Of a DNA stretch of 33,150 bases, positions 16,093-24,516 are shown piece after piece. The notes under the pieces are model-generated. The model did not search any database and was not told where the DNA came from. It was given only the letters and a program-made list of their open reading frames with translations. The position numbers were made by a program, and so were the translations under genes. Where the stretch lies: NCBI GenBank assembly GCA_964511405.1, contig CAZEFK010000065.1, forward strand, positions 1 to 33,150, in the 5' to 3' direction. Position 1 is the first letter of the stretch; every line of letters starts with the position of its first letter. Source of the stretch: CAZEFK01 sp964511405. GTDB lineage: Bacteria; Pseudomonadota; Alphaproteobacteria; Elsterales; Elsteraceae.

Positions 16093-18357
16093 CTATTTGG
16101 ATCGTCTGCGCACTGGACCCCGCGGCGGTTTGGCGCGCCGGGACGGGCGCGGCCGCGGACGGGCGGCGATGGTCGGCGATTCGGCCACGACCGCGTCGAA
16201 CAGCAGGCCGCCGGTCAGCGCATCGGCCTCGACCAGCACCGCCTCGATCGGGTCGCCCAGGGCGAAGACCAGGCCGGTGCGCTCGCCGACCAGACGTTGC
16301 TGGCGCTCGTCGTGGACATAGAAGTCATCGGGCAGGCCGCGCACCGGAATGAGCCCCGTGGCACCGGTCTCGCCGAGCGTGACGAACAGGCCGAACCGCG
16401 CGACCCCGGTCACGGTCGCGGCAAAATGCTGGCCGACCGCGCCGGCCAGATAGGCGGCGAGATAGCGTTCGACGACCTCGCGCTCGGCCTGGGCGGCCCG
16501 GCGCTCGGTGGCGGATATCTGAGCGCCGGCCGTGACCAGCCAGGCGTGGTCGTGGGCCTCGGGATCGCCCAGGCCGAGGCCGGCGATCAGGCCGCGATGG
16601 ACCAAGAGGTCGGCGTAGCGCCGGATCGGCGAGGTGAAATGCGCATAGCGCGGCAGGGCCAGCCCGAAATGGCCGATATTGTCCGGGCTGTAGTTGGCCT
16701 GCGCCTGGCTGCGGAGCACCATCTCGTGGATCATGCGCGCTTGCGGCAGGCCCGCGGCGCGCGCCAGCAGGCCCGTGAACAGCTGGGGCCGCACGACCTG
16801 GCCCTTGGCCAGCTTGAGCCCGAAGCCGGCGACCAGCTCGGCCAAGGCCTCCATCTTTTCGGGTGCCGGCTGGTCGTGCACCCGGTACATGCAGGGCTGC
16901 CGCGCCGCTTCCAGGGCCTCGGCCGCGGCGACATTGGCCAGGATCATCATCTCCTCGATCAGCCGGTGGCTGTCGAGGCGTTCCCGGGGCTCGGCACCGA
17001 CGACCCGGCCGCCAGCGTCGACCCGGATGCGCATCTCGGGCACGTCGAGGTCCAGGGTGCCCCGAGCCGCACGGGCCTCGGCCAGGGCCCGGTACGCCGT
17101 GTCCAGGGGCCGCAGCACCCGGTGCAGCAGGCCGCCGGCGGCCGACACGTCGGCTCCCTCCAGCGCATCCTGGACCTGCTCATAGGTCAGCCGCGCGGCC
17201 GACCGCATCACCCCGCGCACGAACCGGTGGCTGAGCTTGCGGCCCCGCGAGTCGATCCACAGATGGGCGGCCAGGCACGCCCGCGGCACGCCGGGCTTGA
17301 GCGAGCACAGCTCGTTCGACAGCGCCTCGGGCAGCATCGGCACCACGCGGTCGGGGAAATAGACCGAGTTGCCGCGCTCGTAGGCGGCGCGGTCGAGCGC
17401 CGAGCCGGGCCGGACATAGTGGGCGACGTCGGCGATGGCCACGATCAAGTGCCAGCCGCCCGGGTTGGCGGGGTCGTCGTCGGGCTCGGCGAATACCGCA
17501 TCGTCGAAGTCGCGGGCATCGGCGCCGTCGATGGTCACCAGCGGGATCTGCGTCAAGTCGGCGCGGCCGTCGTCGCCGACCGCAACCGGGGCCGCGGCGG
17601 CGGCCTCGGCCAGCGCCTCGGGCGCGAAGGCGTCCGGGATCTGGTATTGGGCGATCGCCAGCAGGCTGATCGTCTGCGGCTCGCCCATCCGGCCCAGGCG
17701 CTCCAGGATCCGGCCGCGGCGGCCGAACCGGGTGCCGGGCAGCACTTCAGCCAGCACCAGATCGCCTGACTCGGCGTCGCCGGCATCGCCGGGCTCGACG
17801 GTCAGCTCGTCGCGGTCGCGCCGGTCGGCCGGCCGGATGCGCCCGACCGGCACGGCGGCGCGCGAGGCGCGGCCGGGCGCCAGGCGCTCATAGAGCCCGA
17901 CCACCCGTTCCGACAGCCGGGGCAGGGCGCGGATGATCGTCGCGGTCCGGCCATCGCCGCCGCGCTCGACGCGCGCCAGCACCCGATCGCCGGCGCCGAG
18001 CGCCGCCGCTTGGCCGCCGGCGTCGGTCAGATACAGGGTCGGCGGCGGCCCCGGGCGTTCCCACAGGGCCGGGCGGGCCAGCAGCTCGCCGCCCTCGTCG
18101 GGGCCAACCACCTCAAGCACCAGCACCGGCGGCAAGCTGATCCGCGGACGCCGCGCCGGGCCGGCCGCGGCCTTGCGGTCAAGCAAGCCGTCGCGTTCGA
18201 GCTCGCGCATCAGCTGCTTGAGCGCGACGCGGCCGCTGCCGGTGACGCCGAAATGCCGGGCCAGCTCGCGCTTGCCCGCCCGCCCGCCGTGAGCCTCCAG
18301 ATAGTCCAGGACCTGCTGGCGGGTCAGCGGCCCGGCCGGCTCCGCCGGGTCAGCCAC
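16093..18357 (-). CDS. rnr: Ribonuclease R
   Basis: A processive 3'-5' exoribonuclease that can degrade structured RNA, 754 residues. Order of domains: N-terminal winged helix (about 10-60, LTRQQVLDYLEAHGG), two cold-shock OB folds, the RNB catalytic domain with the Asp cluster TIDGADARDFDDAV, then an S1 domain (about 650-735) and a short Arg/Lys-rich tail. The GTG start at 18357 overlaps the topA stop by 8 bases, so translation is probably coupled. Confidence 0.95.
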   Translation of the reverse strand: MADPAEPAGPLTRQQVLDYLEAHGGRAGKRELARHFGVTGSGRVALKQLMRELERDGLLDRKAAAGPARRPRISLPPVLVLEVVGPDEGGELLARPALWERPGPPPTLYLTDAGGQAAALGAGDRVLARVERGGDGRTATIIRALPRLSERVVGLYERLAPGRASRAAVPVGRIRPADRRDRDELTVEPGDAGDAESGDLVLAEVLPGTRFGRRGRILERLGRMGEPQTISLLAIAQYQIPDAFAPEALAEAAAAAPVAVGDDGRADLTQIPLVTIDGADARDFDDAVFAEPDDDPANPGGWHLIVAIADVAHYVRPGSALDRAAYERGNSVYFPDRVVPMLPEALSNELCSLKPGVPRACLAAHLWIDSRGRKLSHRFVRGVMRSAARLTYEQVQDALEGADVSAAGGLLHRVLRPLDTAYRALAEARAARGTLDLDVPEMRIRVDAGGRVVGAEPRERLDSHRLIEEMMILANVAAAEALEAARQPCMYRVHDQPAPEKMEALAELVAGFGLKLAKGQVVRPQLFTGLLARAAGLPQARMIHEMVLRSQAQANYSPDNIGHFGLALPRYAHFTSPIRRYADLLVHRGLIAGLGLGDPEAHDHAWLVTAGAQISATERRAAQAEREVVERYLAAYLAGAVGQHFAATVTGVARFGLFVTLGETGATGLIPVRGLPDDFYVHDERQQRLVGERTGLVFALGDPIEAVLVEADALTGGLLFDAVVAESPTIAARPRPRPSRRAKPPRGPVRRRSK

Positions 18358-21154
18358 GCGAGCGGACTTGCCTCGGCGGCGGCACGGGGGCGGCGGCCGG
18401 CGGTTCCGGCGGCTGGCGCCGCGCGTCGCTCCGCTTCAGCAGCGTGGGCGTCGGATCATAGGCCGGGGGCGGCGGGACGGCCTGCGGTGCTGGCTTCGCT
18501 GCCGTCTTGGTCTTCGCCGTCTTGGCCTTCGCGGGGGGCTTGGCCTTGGCGGGCGCCTTGGCCTTGGCGGGTGCCTTGGCCTTGGCGGGTGCCTTGGGTT
18601 CCCCATCGGCTTTGGGGGCCGCCTTGGCCTTGGCCGGCGCCTTGGCTCCGGCCTTGCGCTTGGCCGGTTCCTTGGCGTTGAGCAGCATGACCGCCTGCTC
18701 CAGCGTCAGCGCGTCGGGATCGACGGTCTTGGGCAGGGTCACGTTGGTCTTGCCGTGGGCGACATAGGGGCCGTAGCGGCCCTTGAACAACCCGACCTCG
18801 CGACCGTCCGCCGGATGCTCGCCGACGACGCGGATCGGGGTGGCGCCGCGCTTCCGGGACTCGGCCAGCAGGGTCACGGCGCGGTTGAGACCGATGGTCA
18901 GCACGTCCTCGTCGGCCGGCACCGAGACGTATGTCGACTCGTGCTTGATGTAGGGGCCGAACCGGCCGATGCCGGCGGTCACCGGCTTGCGCGTGTCAGG
19001 ATGGGCCCCCAGCTCGCGCGGCAGGGCCAGCAGCGCCAGCGCCCGCTCGAGCGTCAGGTCGGCCAGCGGCTCGCGGCGGGGTACCGAGACCCGCTTCGGC
19101 TTCTCGCCGCCCTCGGCCTCGCCGAGCTGGATATAGATGCCGAACGGCCCCTTGCGCAGGGTGACCGGCTGCCCGGTTTCGGGATCGCTGCCCAAGAGCC
19201 GCGGCGTGGCCAGGTCGGCGCCGTCGGCGCTGCCGCCGTCCTCGATCGCCAGCGGCCGGGTGTAGCGGCAATTGGGATAGTTCGAGCAGCCGATGAAGCC
19301 GCCGGTCCGGCCCAGCCGCAGGCCCAGCCGGCCATCGCCGCAGGCCGGGCAGGCGCGCGGGTTGCGGCCGCTGCCGTCGTCCGGGAAGAAATGCGGCCCC
19401 AGCGCCTGGTCCAGGGTGTCGATGACCTGGCCGATCTTGAGGTCCTTGGTGCCGTCCACGGCGGCGATGAAGGGACCCCAGAACCGGCGCAGCACCTCGC
19501 GCCAGTCGGCGCGGCCGCCCGAGATCTCGTCGAGCTCGTTCTCGAGGTCGGCGGTGAAGTCGTACTCGACATAGCGCTCGAAGAAGGCGGCCAGGAAGGC
19601 GGTCACGACTCGGCCGCGGTCCTCGGGCACGAAGCGGCGCTGGTCCAGCCGGACATAGTCGCGGTCCTGCAGCACCTGCAGGATCGAGGCGTAGGTCGAG
19701 GGCCGGCCGATGCCCAGCTCCTCCAGCTTCTTGACCAGGCTGGCCTCGGTGTAGCGCGGCGGCGGCTGGGTGAAGTGCTGCGCTGTTTCGACCGGCCCGA
19801 CGGAGACGGCCTCGCCGGTGGTGAGGTTGGGCAGGCGGGCCGCGGCTTCGTCCTCGGCGTCGTCGCGGCCCTCCTGGTACAGCGCCAGATAGCCGTCGAA
19901 GACCACGACCGAGCCTGAGGCCCTGAGGGTCACCTGGCCGTCGGCCGCAACCAGGTCGACCGAGACCTGGTCGAGCACGGCACTCTCCATCTGGCAGGCC
20001 ATCGCCCGCTTCCAGATCAGCTCATAGAGCCGAAGCTGCTCGGGCTCCAGATGAGGGGCGAGGTCCGCCGGCCGGCGCTGGAAGTCGGTCGGCCGCACCG
20101 CCTCATGCGCTTCCTGGGCGTTCTTCGCCTTGGTCTTGTATACGCGCGGTGCGTCGGGCAGGTAGCGGCGGCCATGGTCGTGCTCGATGACCGCGCGGGC
20201 GCCGGCCACCGCTTCGGCCGACAGCTGGACGCCATCGGTGCGCATGTACGAGATCACGCCGACCGTCTCGCCGCCCAGGTCGATGCCCTCATACAGCCGC
20301 TGGGCGATCTGCATGGTGCGGGTGGCGCTGAAGCCCAGCTTGCGCGACGCTTCCTGCTGCAGGGTCGAGGTGGTGAAGGGCGGCTGGGGATGGCGCCGCA
20401 CCTGGCGCCGGTCGACGGTGCCGACGGTGAACCGGCGCGCTTCGATCGCGGCCTGGGCGCCTTTCGCCTCCGCCTCGCTCTTGAGCGACAGGCGGTCGAG
20501 CTTGGTGCCGGCCAGGTGGGTCAGGCGGGCGGTGAACGGATCGCCGGATGGGCCCGCCGCGCGCGCCGCGACCGTCCAGTATTCCTCGCTCTTGAAGGCC
20601 TCGATCTCGGCCTCGCGCTCGGTGATCAGGCGCAGGGCCACCGACTGGACGCGGCCGGCCGAGCGCGCGCCCGGCAGCTTGCGCCACAGGACCGGCGACA
20701 GGGTGTAGCCGACCAGGTAGTCCAGCGCCCGCCGGGCCCGGTAGGCGTCGACCAGCTCCTGGTTGATTGCGCGCGGCGCCTTGAACGCCTCGATCACGGC
20801 GCCCTTGGTGATCTCGTTGAACACCACGCGGCTGACCGGGATGTCCTTGAGCGCCCGGCGCTCGACCAGGCACTGCAGCAGGTGCCACGAGATCGCCTCG
20901 CCCTCGCGGTCCGGGTCGGTCGCGAGATACAGGGCGTCGGCCTGCTTCACCTCGGCCGCGATGTCCGCGAGCACGCGCTTCGACTTCTCGTGCACATCCC
21001 AGCGCATCTCGAAGTCGTGATCGGGATCGACCGCGCCATCCCTCTTCTCGAGGTCGCGGACATGCCCGACGCTGGCGAGGACGCGGAAATCGGGCCCAAG
21101 ATATTTGTTGATCGTCTTCGCCTTGGCCGGCGACTCGACCACCACCACCTTCAT
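18350..21154 (-). CDS. topA: DNA topoisomerase I with long Lys/Ala/Pro tail
   Basis: Type IA topoisomerase that relaxes negative supercoils. The product has 934 residues from ATG 21154, where KVVVVESPAKAKTINKYLG opens the Toprim domain. DPDREGEAISWHL carries the metal-binding acids. The active-site Tyr is Y303 in ISYMRTDG. A 4-Cys zinc finger (CPACG...CSNYPNC) and several C-terminal topoisomerase repeats (FGPYIKHE, YGPYVAHG) follow. The last about 95 residues are a basic tail with repeats of APAKAK and a Pro-rich end. An in-frame ATG 18 bases upstream (21172) was rejected because family members start at MKVVVVES. The gene follows dprA by 72 bases and overlaps rnr by 8. Confidence 0.96.
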   Translation of the reverse strand: MKVVVVESPAKAKTINKYLGPDFRVLASVGHVRDLEKRDGAVDPDHDFEMRWDVHEKSKRVLADIAAEVKQADALYLATDPDREGEAISWHLLQCLVERRALKDIPVSRVVFNEITKGAVIEAFKAPRAINQELVDAYRARRALDYLVGYTLSPVLWRKLPGARSAGRVQSVALRLITEREAEIEAFKSEEYWTVAARAAGPSGDPFTARLTHLAGTKLDRLSLKSEAEAKGAQAAIEARRFTVGTVDRRQVRRHPQPPFTTSTLQQEASRKLGFSATRTMQIAQRLYEGIDLGGETVGVISYMRTDGVQLSAEAVAGARAVIEHDHGRRYLPDAPRVYKTKAKNAQEAHEAVRPTDFQRRPADLAPHLEPEQLRLYELIWKRAMACQMESAVLDQVSVDLVAADGQVTLRASGSVVVFDGYLALYQEGRDDAEDEAAARLPNLTTGEAVSVGPVETAQHFTQPPPRYTEASLVKKLEELGIGRPSTYASILQVLQDRDYVRLDQRRFVPEDRGRVVTAFLAAFFERYVEYDFTADLENELDEISGGRADWREVLRRFWGPFIAAVDGTKDLKIGQVIDTLDQALGPHFFPDDGSGRNPRACPACGDGRLGLRLGRTGGFIGCSNYPNCRYTRPLAIEDGGSADGADLATPRLLGSDPETGQPVTLRKGPFGIYIQLGEAEGGEKPKRVSVPRREPLADLTLERALALLALPRELGAHPDTRKPVTAGIGRFGPYIKHESTYVSVPADEDVLTIGLNRAVTLLAESRKRGATPIRVVGEHPADGREVGLFKGRYGPYVAHGKTNVTLPKTVDPDALTLEQAVMLLNAKEPAKRKAGAKAPAKAKAAPKADGEPKAPAKAKAPAKAKAPAKAKPPAKAKTAKTKTAAKPAPQAVPPPPAYDPTPTLLKRSDARRQPPEPPAAAPVPPPRQVRSRG
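18539..18592 (-). repeat. Three 18-base tandem repeats in the topA tail
   Basis: Units 18539-18556, 18557-18574 and 18575-18592 are almost identical (one base differs) and encode three APAKAK-type hexapeptides. Degenerate copies continue on both sides. Slippage could change the tail length between strains. Confidence 0.85.
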
Positions 21155-21198
21155 CGACCGGCAGATCTCCAAATGAAACAGGTCGCGAGAACCCGCCG

Positions 21199-21220
21199 CC
21201 CCGCAGGCGGGGTGCCCGCC
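21199..21220 (-). promoter_or_regulatory. Overlapping GC hairpins between dprA and topA
   Basis: In the 72-base gap, CCCCGC-AG-GCGGGG (21199-21212) and GGCGGG-GTG-CCCGCC (21206-21220) share bases and so exclude each other. No T-run follows. They might slow polymerase or act in the topA leader. This may also be chance in GC-rich DNA. Confidence 0.25.
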
Positions 21221-21226
21221 GCACCC

Positions 21227-22372
21227 TCACGCCAGCCGGGACACGCGGTTCCCGGGATGGCGCTCCAGCCGTCCGGCCAGCTCCAGCTCGAGCAGAACCG
21301 TTGCCACGACGGCAGCCGAGAAGTGACACCGGCGTACCAGTTCGTCAACCGCCACGGGGTGGCTATTTAATTCGTCCGCTATTTTGACACGGGCGGCGTC
21401 CAGGTCGTCGGTGCCGGCCGCGGCGACCGGCGGGGCCGGGTCGACGGGTGCTTGGTCGACGGGCGCCGGGTCGATAGGCGCCGGTCCGGACCGGGCCAGC
21501 GGCAGCGCCAACAGGATTGCCAGCACGTCCTCGGCCGACTCGACCAGGTGCGCGCCGTCCTTCAGCAGCCGGTTGGCGCCGCGGCTGCGCGGATCGAGCG
21601 GCGAGCCGGGCACCGCCATGACCTCGCGCCCCTGCTCGGCGGCGAGCCGGGCCGTGATCAGCGAACCCGACGCGACCGCGGCCTCCACCACCACGACGCC
21701 CAGCGACAATCCGGCGATGATGCGGTTGCGGCGCGGGAAATGATGCGCCTGCGGCACCGTGCCCGGGGGACTCTCGGCGATCAGCAGTCCGCGCTCGGCG
21801 ATCTCGGCCTGGAGCTGGGCATGCTCGCGGGGGTAGACCACGTCGGCGCCGCCGCCCAGGACGGCGACCGTGCCGCCGTCGCCGGCCGCGAGGTCGAGGG
21901 CGCCCAGATGGGCGGCGCCGTCGATGCCGCGGGCGAGTCCGGAGACGACCGTCAGGCCGGCGCGGGCGAGGCCCGCCGCCATCGCTTCGGCGAACCGCCG
22001 GCCGTTGAGCGACGCATTGCGCGCGCCGACCAGCGCCACGGTCGGCCGAGCCAGCAGCGCCAGCCGGCCCAGGGCGGTGAAGACCGGCGGCGCATCGTCG
22101 ACAGCGGCCAGCAAGGGCGGATAGTCGGGGTCGCCGGCCATGACCAGGCGCGCGCCCTGCGCTTCGTGCCAGGCCAGCTCGCGGTCCGCCTCGGCCACGG
22201 AGCACAGGCGCAAGGGGGCGCGGCGGCCGCCGCGGACGGCCAGGCCGGGCAGGGCGTCGAGCGCGGCCGCGGCACTGCCGAACCGGGCGACCAATTGGCG
22301 GAAACCGACCGGCCCGATGCCTTCGGTGCGATAGAGTCGCAGCCAGTCGAGCCGGGCCTGTCCGCTCGGCAT
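21227..22372 (-). CDS. dprA: DNA processing protein DprA
   Basis: A 381-residue DprA/Smf protein that binds single-stranded DNA and loads RecA during transformation. An N-terminal helical region is followed by the Rossmann-like DNA-binding core: VALVGARNASLNGRRFAEAM, TVVSGLARGIDGAAHLGAL and FPRRNRIIAGLS. A Pro-rich linker (about 300-325) leads to a C-terminal winged-helix (DML1) domain beginning around DELNSHPVAVDELV. The ATG at 22372 is 10 bases after the stop of the preceding gene. DprA is also widespread in bacteria not known to be competent, so transformation cannot be assumed. Confidence 0.95.
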   Translation of the reverse strand: MPSGQARLDWLRLYRTEGIGPVGFRQLVARFGSAAAALDALPGLAVRGGRRAPLRLCSVAEADRELAWHEAQGARLVMAGDPDYPPLLAAVDDAPPVFTALGRLALLARPTVALVGARNASLNGRRFAEAMAAGLARAGLTVVSGLARGIDGAAHLGALDLAAGDGGTVAVLGGGADVVYPREHAQLQAEIAERGLLIAESPPGTVPQAHHFPRRNRIIAGLSLGVVVVEAAVASGSLITARLAAEQGREVMAVPGSPLDPRSRGANRLLKDGAHLVESAEDVLAILLALPLARSGPAPIDPAPVDQAPVDPAPPVAAAGTDDLDAARVKIADELNSHPVAVDELVRRCHFSAAVVATVLLELELAGRLERHPGNRVSRLA

Positions 22373-22382
22373 GGGGCTCCTG

Positions 22383-23900
22383 TCAGGTCGGACGATAGGC
22401 GTGCGCCGCCGCCAACTGCCGGCTGTCGGCGGCGACCGCCGGTCCGCTCAGGAAATCGACCTGCGCCGCGAGCGCTGCCTGGAGCTGGTCGCGCGGCACG
22501 ATGCCGCTGACCGACAGCGTCAGCTTGGCGGCATGGGCGCCGCGGACCATCGCCGCCAGGGTGCCGGCCCCGACCAGGCCGGCGCCGGCTTCCTCCAGGT
22601 CGACGGCCGCGGTGAACACGCCGGGACGCGCCAGGCGGTCGAAATCGGCGAAGCCGGGTGGAACCCGCACCGATACCGTGCGGCAGAACGGCTGCAGGGC
22701 GGCCATGGCGTCGCTCAGGCGCGCCATCGGCGCCGCGCCCCTGGGGGCGATCAGCAGCACCGTCACGAACCGCCGGAGCGGCTCCGGCACTTGCCGCAGC
22801 AGATCGGTGATCTGGCCACTGCCCAGATCGATCAGCGAGGTGATGTGGAGCGGCACGTTGATCAGCACGCGCCCGGACCGCGCCGCCAGGGCCTTGAGCT
22901 CGCTCAACGAGCGGCTGAGCACCAGGCGGTCGACCTCGAACAGCACGGCCCGGTCGGCGCTGGGATAGGCGATCGGGCCGGCGGTCATCCGGCTCAGGCC
23001 GTCGAGGCGGATGAGCCGGCAGCCATAGGTGGACACCGCCTGCTTGGGGGCGAACCAGATCGGTCGGTACACGACCGCGATCTCGCCGACGCGGCTGGCG
23101 GTCTCGGGGTCGCCGCGGGCCTCGCCGGGCGGCGGCGCGATGTCCGGCGTCTGGGCCAGCGCCTCGTTCATCCGTGCCAGGGTCGGCGGCGGACGGACCA
23201 GCCGCATGTCGGTCACGAAGGCGCGGACCCAGTAGGGATCGGCGCTGGCGAATTCGCCCAGCAGCTTCTCGCGGATTTCGCGGGCGATGGCCGCGGCCTT
23301 GAGGGTCGCCTGCGGCTCGGTCAGCTCGGCGAACAGCACGATGTAGCTGTGCTCGTTGAGCGGTGCCATGACGTCGCTCTCGGCCAGCCGGCGCCGGATC
23401 ACCTGCTCGGCGATGGCCATCGCCCGCTCGGCAATGGCGGACCAGCCATCGCCGAACTGCAGCTTGACCTCTTCCAGATCCAGCAACCGGAGCTTGCCGG
23501 CGCAGCCCGCGGCCGGCTGTTCGGCCACCGCCTGCAGCCGCGCCTCGAACCGCGCCTGCGCCTGGACGGCCCTTACCGGCGGCGCGGACGGATCCTGCCG
23601 CGCCGGCGGCCCGACCGGCTCCGGCCGAGCCGGGGCGGCCTCGGGACCGACCGGGGCCGGGCGTCGCGCCGGCGCGAATTCGGCTTCGACCCAGGACGCC
23701 ATGGCCTCGGCCCGGTCATCCTCGGTCCGGTCGTTCTCGGCGACGGCCAGCGGGGTGGTCGTCGCCGGTGGCGGGGACGCGACCGACACTGCCGCTTCCT
23801 GCGCCGTGACATCATCGAACAGCGCCTCGGTCAGACGCTTGAACAGTCGCGGCTTGCGCATGCGGTGTGCGGTCTCGTCGAGCTTGTGCAGGTCAATCAC
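22383..23900 (-). CDS. Hypothetical protein with degenerate GGDEF-like and EAL-like domains
   Basis: A 505-residue protein. Residues 40-115 are a Pro/Ala-rich, probably disordered linker. Residues about 155-215 follow the pattern of a GGDEF domain, but the signature position reads LNEHSYIVLF. Residues about 272-492 follow an EAL domain: VVYRPIWFAP for YQPIVDL, LINVPLHI for the VNLS block, VDLEEAGAG for the LKID strand, and VSGIVPRDQLQAALAAQVDFLSGPAV for the GVET...GY end. The E-A-L and metal-binding acids are absent, so neither synthesis nor hydrolysis of c-di-GMP is expected. The GTG start at 23900 has only a weak ribosome site; ATG 23861 (MRKPRLF) is a good alternative. It sits 22 bases after plsY and 10 before dprA, inside a core operon. 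Domain calls are by eye. Confidence 0.7.
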   Translation of the reverse strand: MIDLHKLDETAHRMRKPRLFKRLTEALFDDVTAQEAAVSVASPPPATTTPLAVAENDRTEDDRAEAMASWVEAEFAPARRPAPVGPEAAPARPEPVGPPARQDPSAPPVRAVQAQARFEARLQAVAEQPAAGCAGKLRLLDLEEVKLQFGDGWSAIAERAMAIAEQVIRRRLAESDVMAPLNEHSYIVLFAELTEPQATLKAAAIAREIREKLLGEFASADPYWVRAFVTDMRLVRPPPTLARMNEALAQTPDIAPPPGEARGDPETASRVGEIAVVYRPIWFAPKQAVSTYGCRLIRLDGLSRMTAGPIAYPSADRAVLFEVDRLVLSRSLSELKALAARSGRVLINVPLHITSLIDLGSGQITDLLRQVPEPLRRFVTVLLIAPRGAAPMARLSDAMAALQPFCRTVSVRVPPGFADFDRLARPGVFTAAVDLEEAGAGLVGAGTLAAMVRGAHAAKLTLSVSGIVPRDQLQAALAAQVDFLSGPAVAADSRQLAAAHAYRPT

Positions 23901-23922
23901 AAGGATAGCGCGAATTCCGCGA

Positions 23923-24516
23923 TCATGCGCGCTTGCCGATGCGCGGCTCGGTTCCGGCGATCAGGCGCCGGATGTTGGCCTCGTGGCGGACCGTCACCAA
24001 TGCTGCCACCACCACGCCCACGGCCGCCGCCGCCGGGCCGGCAACCGCCCAGGCCACGGGGGCCGCGGCCGTGATGGCGACCAGCGCGGCCAACGACGAC
24101 CAGCGGGTGACGCCCGCGACCGCCAGCCACAGGGCGCAGGCCGTCACCCCGACCGGCCAGGCCAGTGCCAGCCACACGCCGAGCGCGGTCGCCACGCCCT
24201 TGCCGCCACGGAAGCGCAGCCACACGGGAAAGAGATGGCCGAGCACCGCGGCGAGCCCCGCCACCGCGTCGAGAGGCAGCGCCGGATCGAGCGCCAGGGC
24301 CCGGGCCAGCAGCACCGCGGCCGCGCCCTTGCCGCCGTCGAGCAGCAGGGTCGCGGCGGCGAGGCCCCGATGTCCGGTGCGCAGCACGTTGGTGGCGCCG
24401 ATGTTGCCGGAGCCCACCTTGCGGATGTCGCCGAGGCCGGCGGCGCGGGTGAGCAGCAGGCCGAACGGGATCGAACCCAGCAGATAGGCGGCGAGCGCCA
24501 CGGCGGCGGCCAGCAT
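23923..24516 (-). CDS. plsY: Glycerol-3-phosphate acyltransferase PlsY
   Basis: An inner-membrane enzyme that transfers acyl from acyl-phosphate to glycerol-3-phosphate, the first step of phospholipid synthesis. The 197-residue product has about five membrane segments and the three PlsY motifs: LLGSIPFGLLLTR, VGSGNIGATNVLRT and FRGGKGVATALGV. ATG 24516 overlaps the pyrC stop by one base (TGATG). A GTG one codon earlier would give the classic 4-base overlap, and either is acceptable. Confidence 0.95.
   Translation of the reverse strand: MLAAAVALAAYLLGSIPFGLLLTRAAGLGDIRKVGSGNIGATNVLRTGHRGLAAATLLLDGGKGAAAVLLARALALDPALPLDAVAGLAAVLGHLFPVWLRFRGGKGVATALGVWLALAWPVGVTACALWLAVAGVTRWSSLAALVAITAAAPVAWAVAGPAAAAVGVVVAALVTVRHEANIRRLIAGTEPRIGKRA

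Noticed and set aside
18500..18640. CRISPR-like short repeats
   Set aside because: The 18-base units are directly adjacent without spacers and lie in the coding frame of the topA tail.
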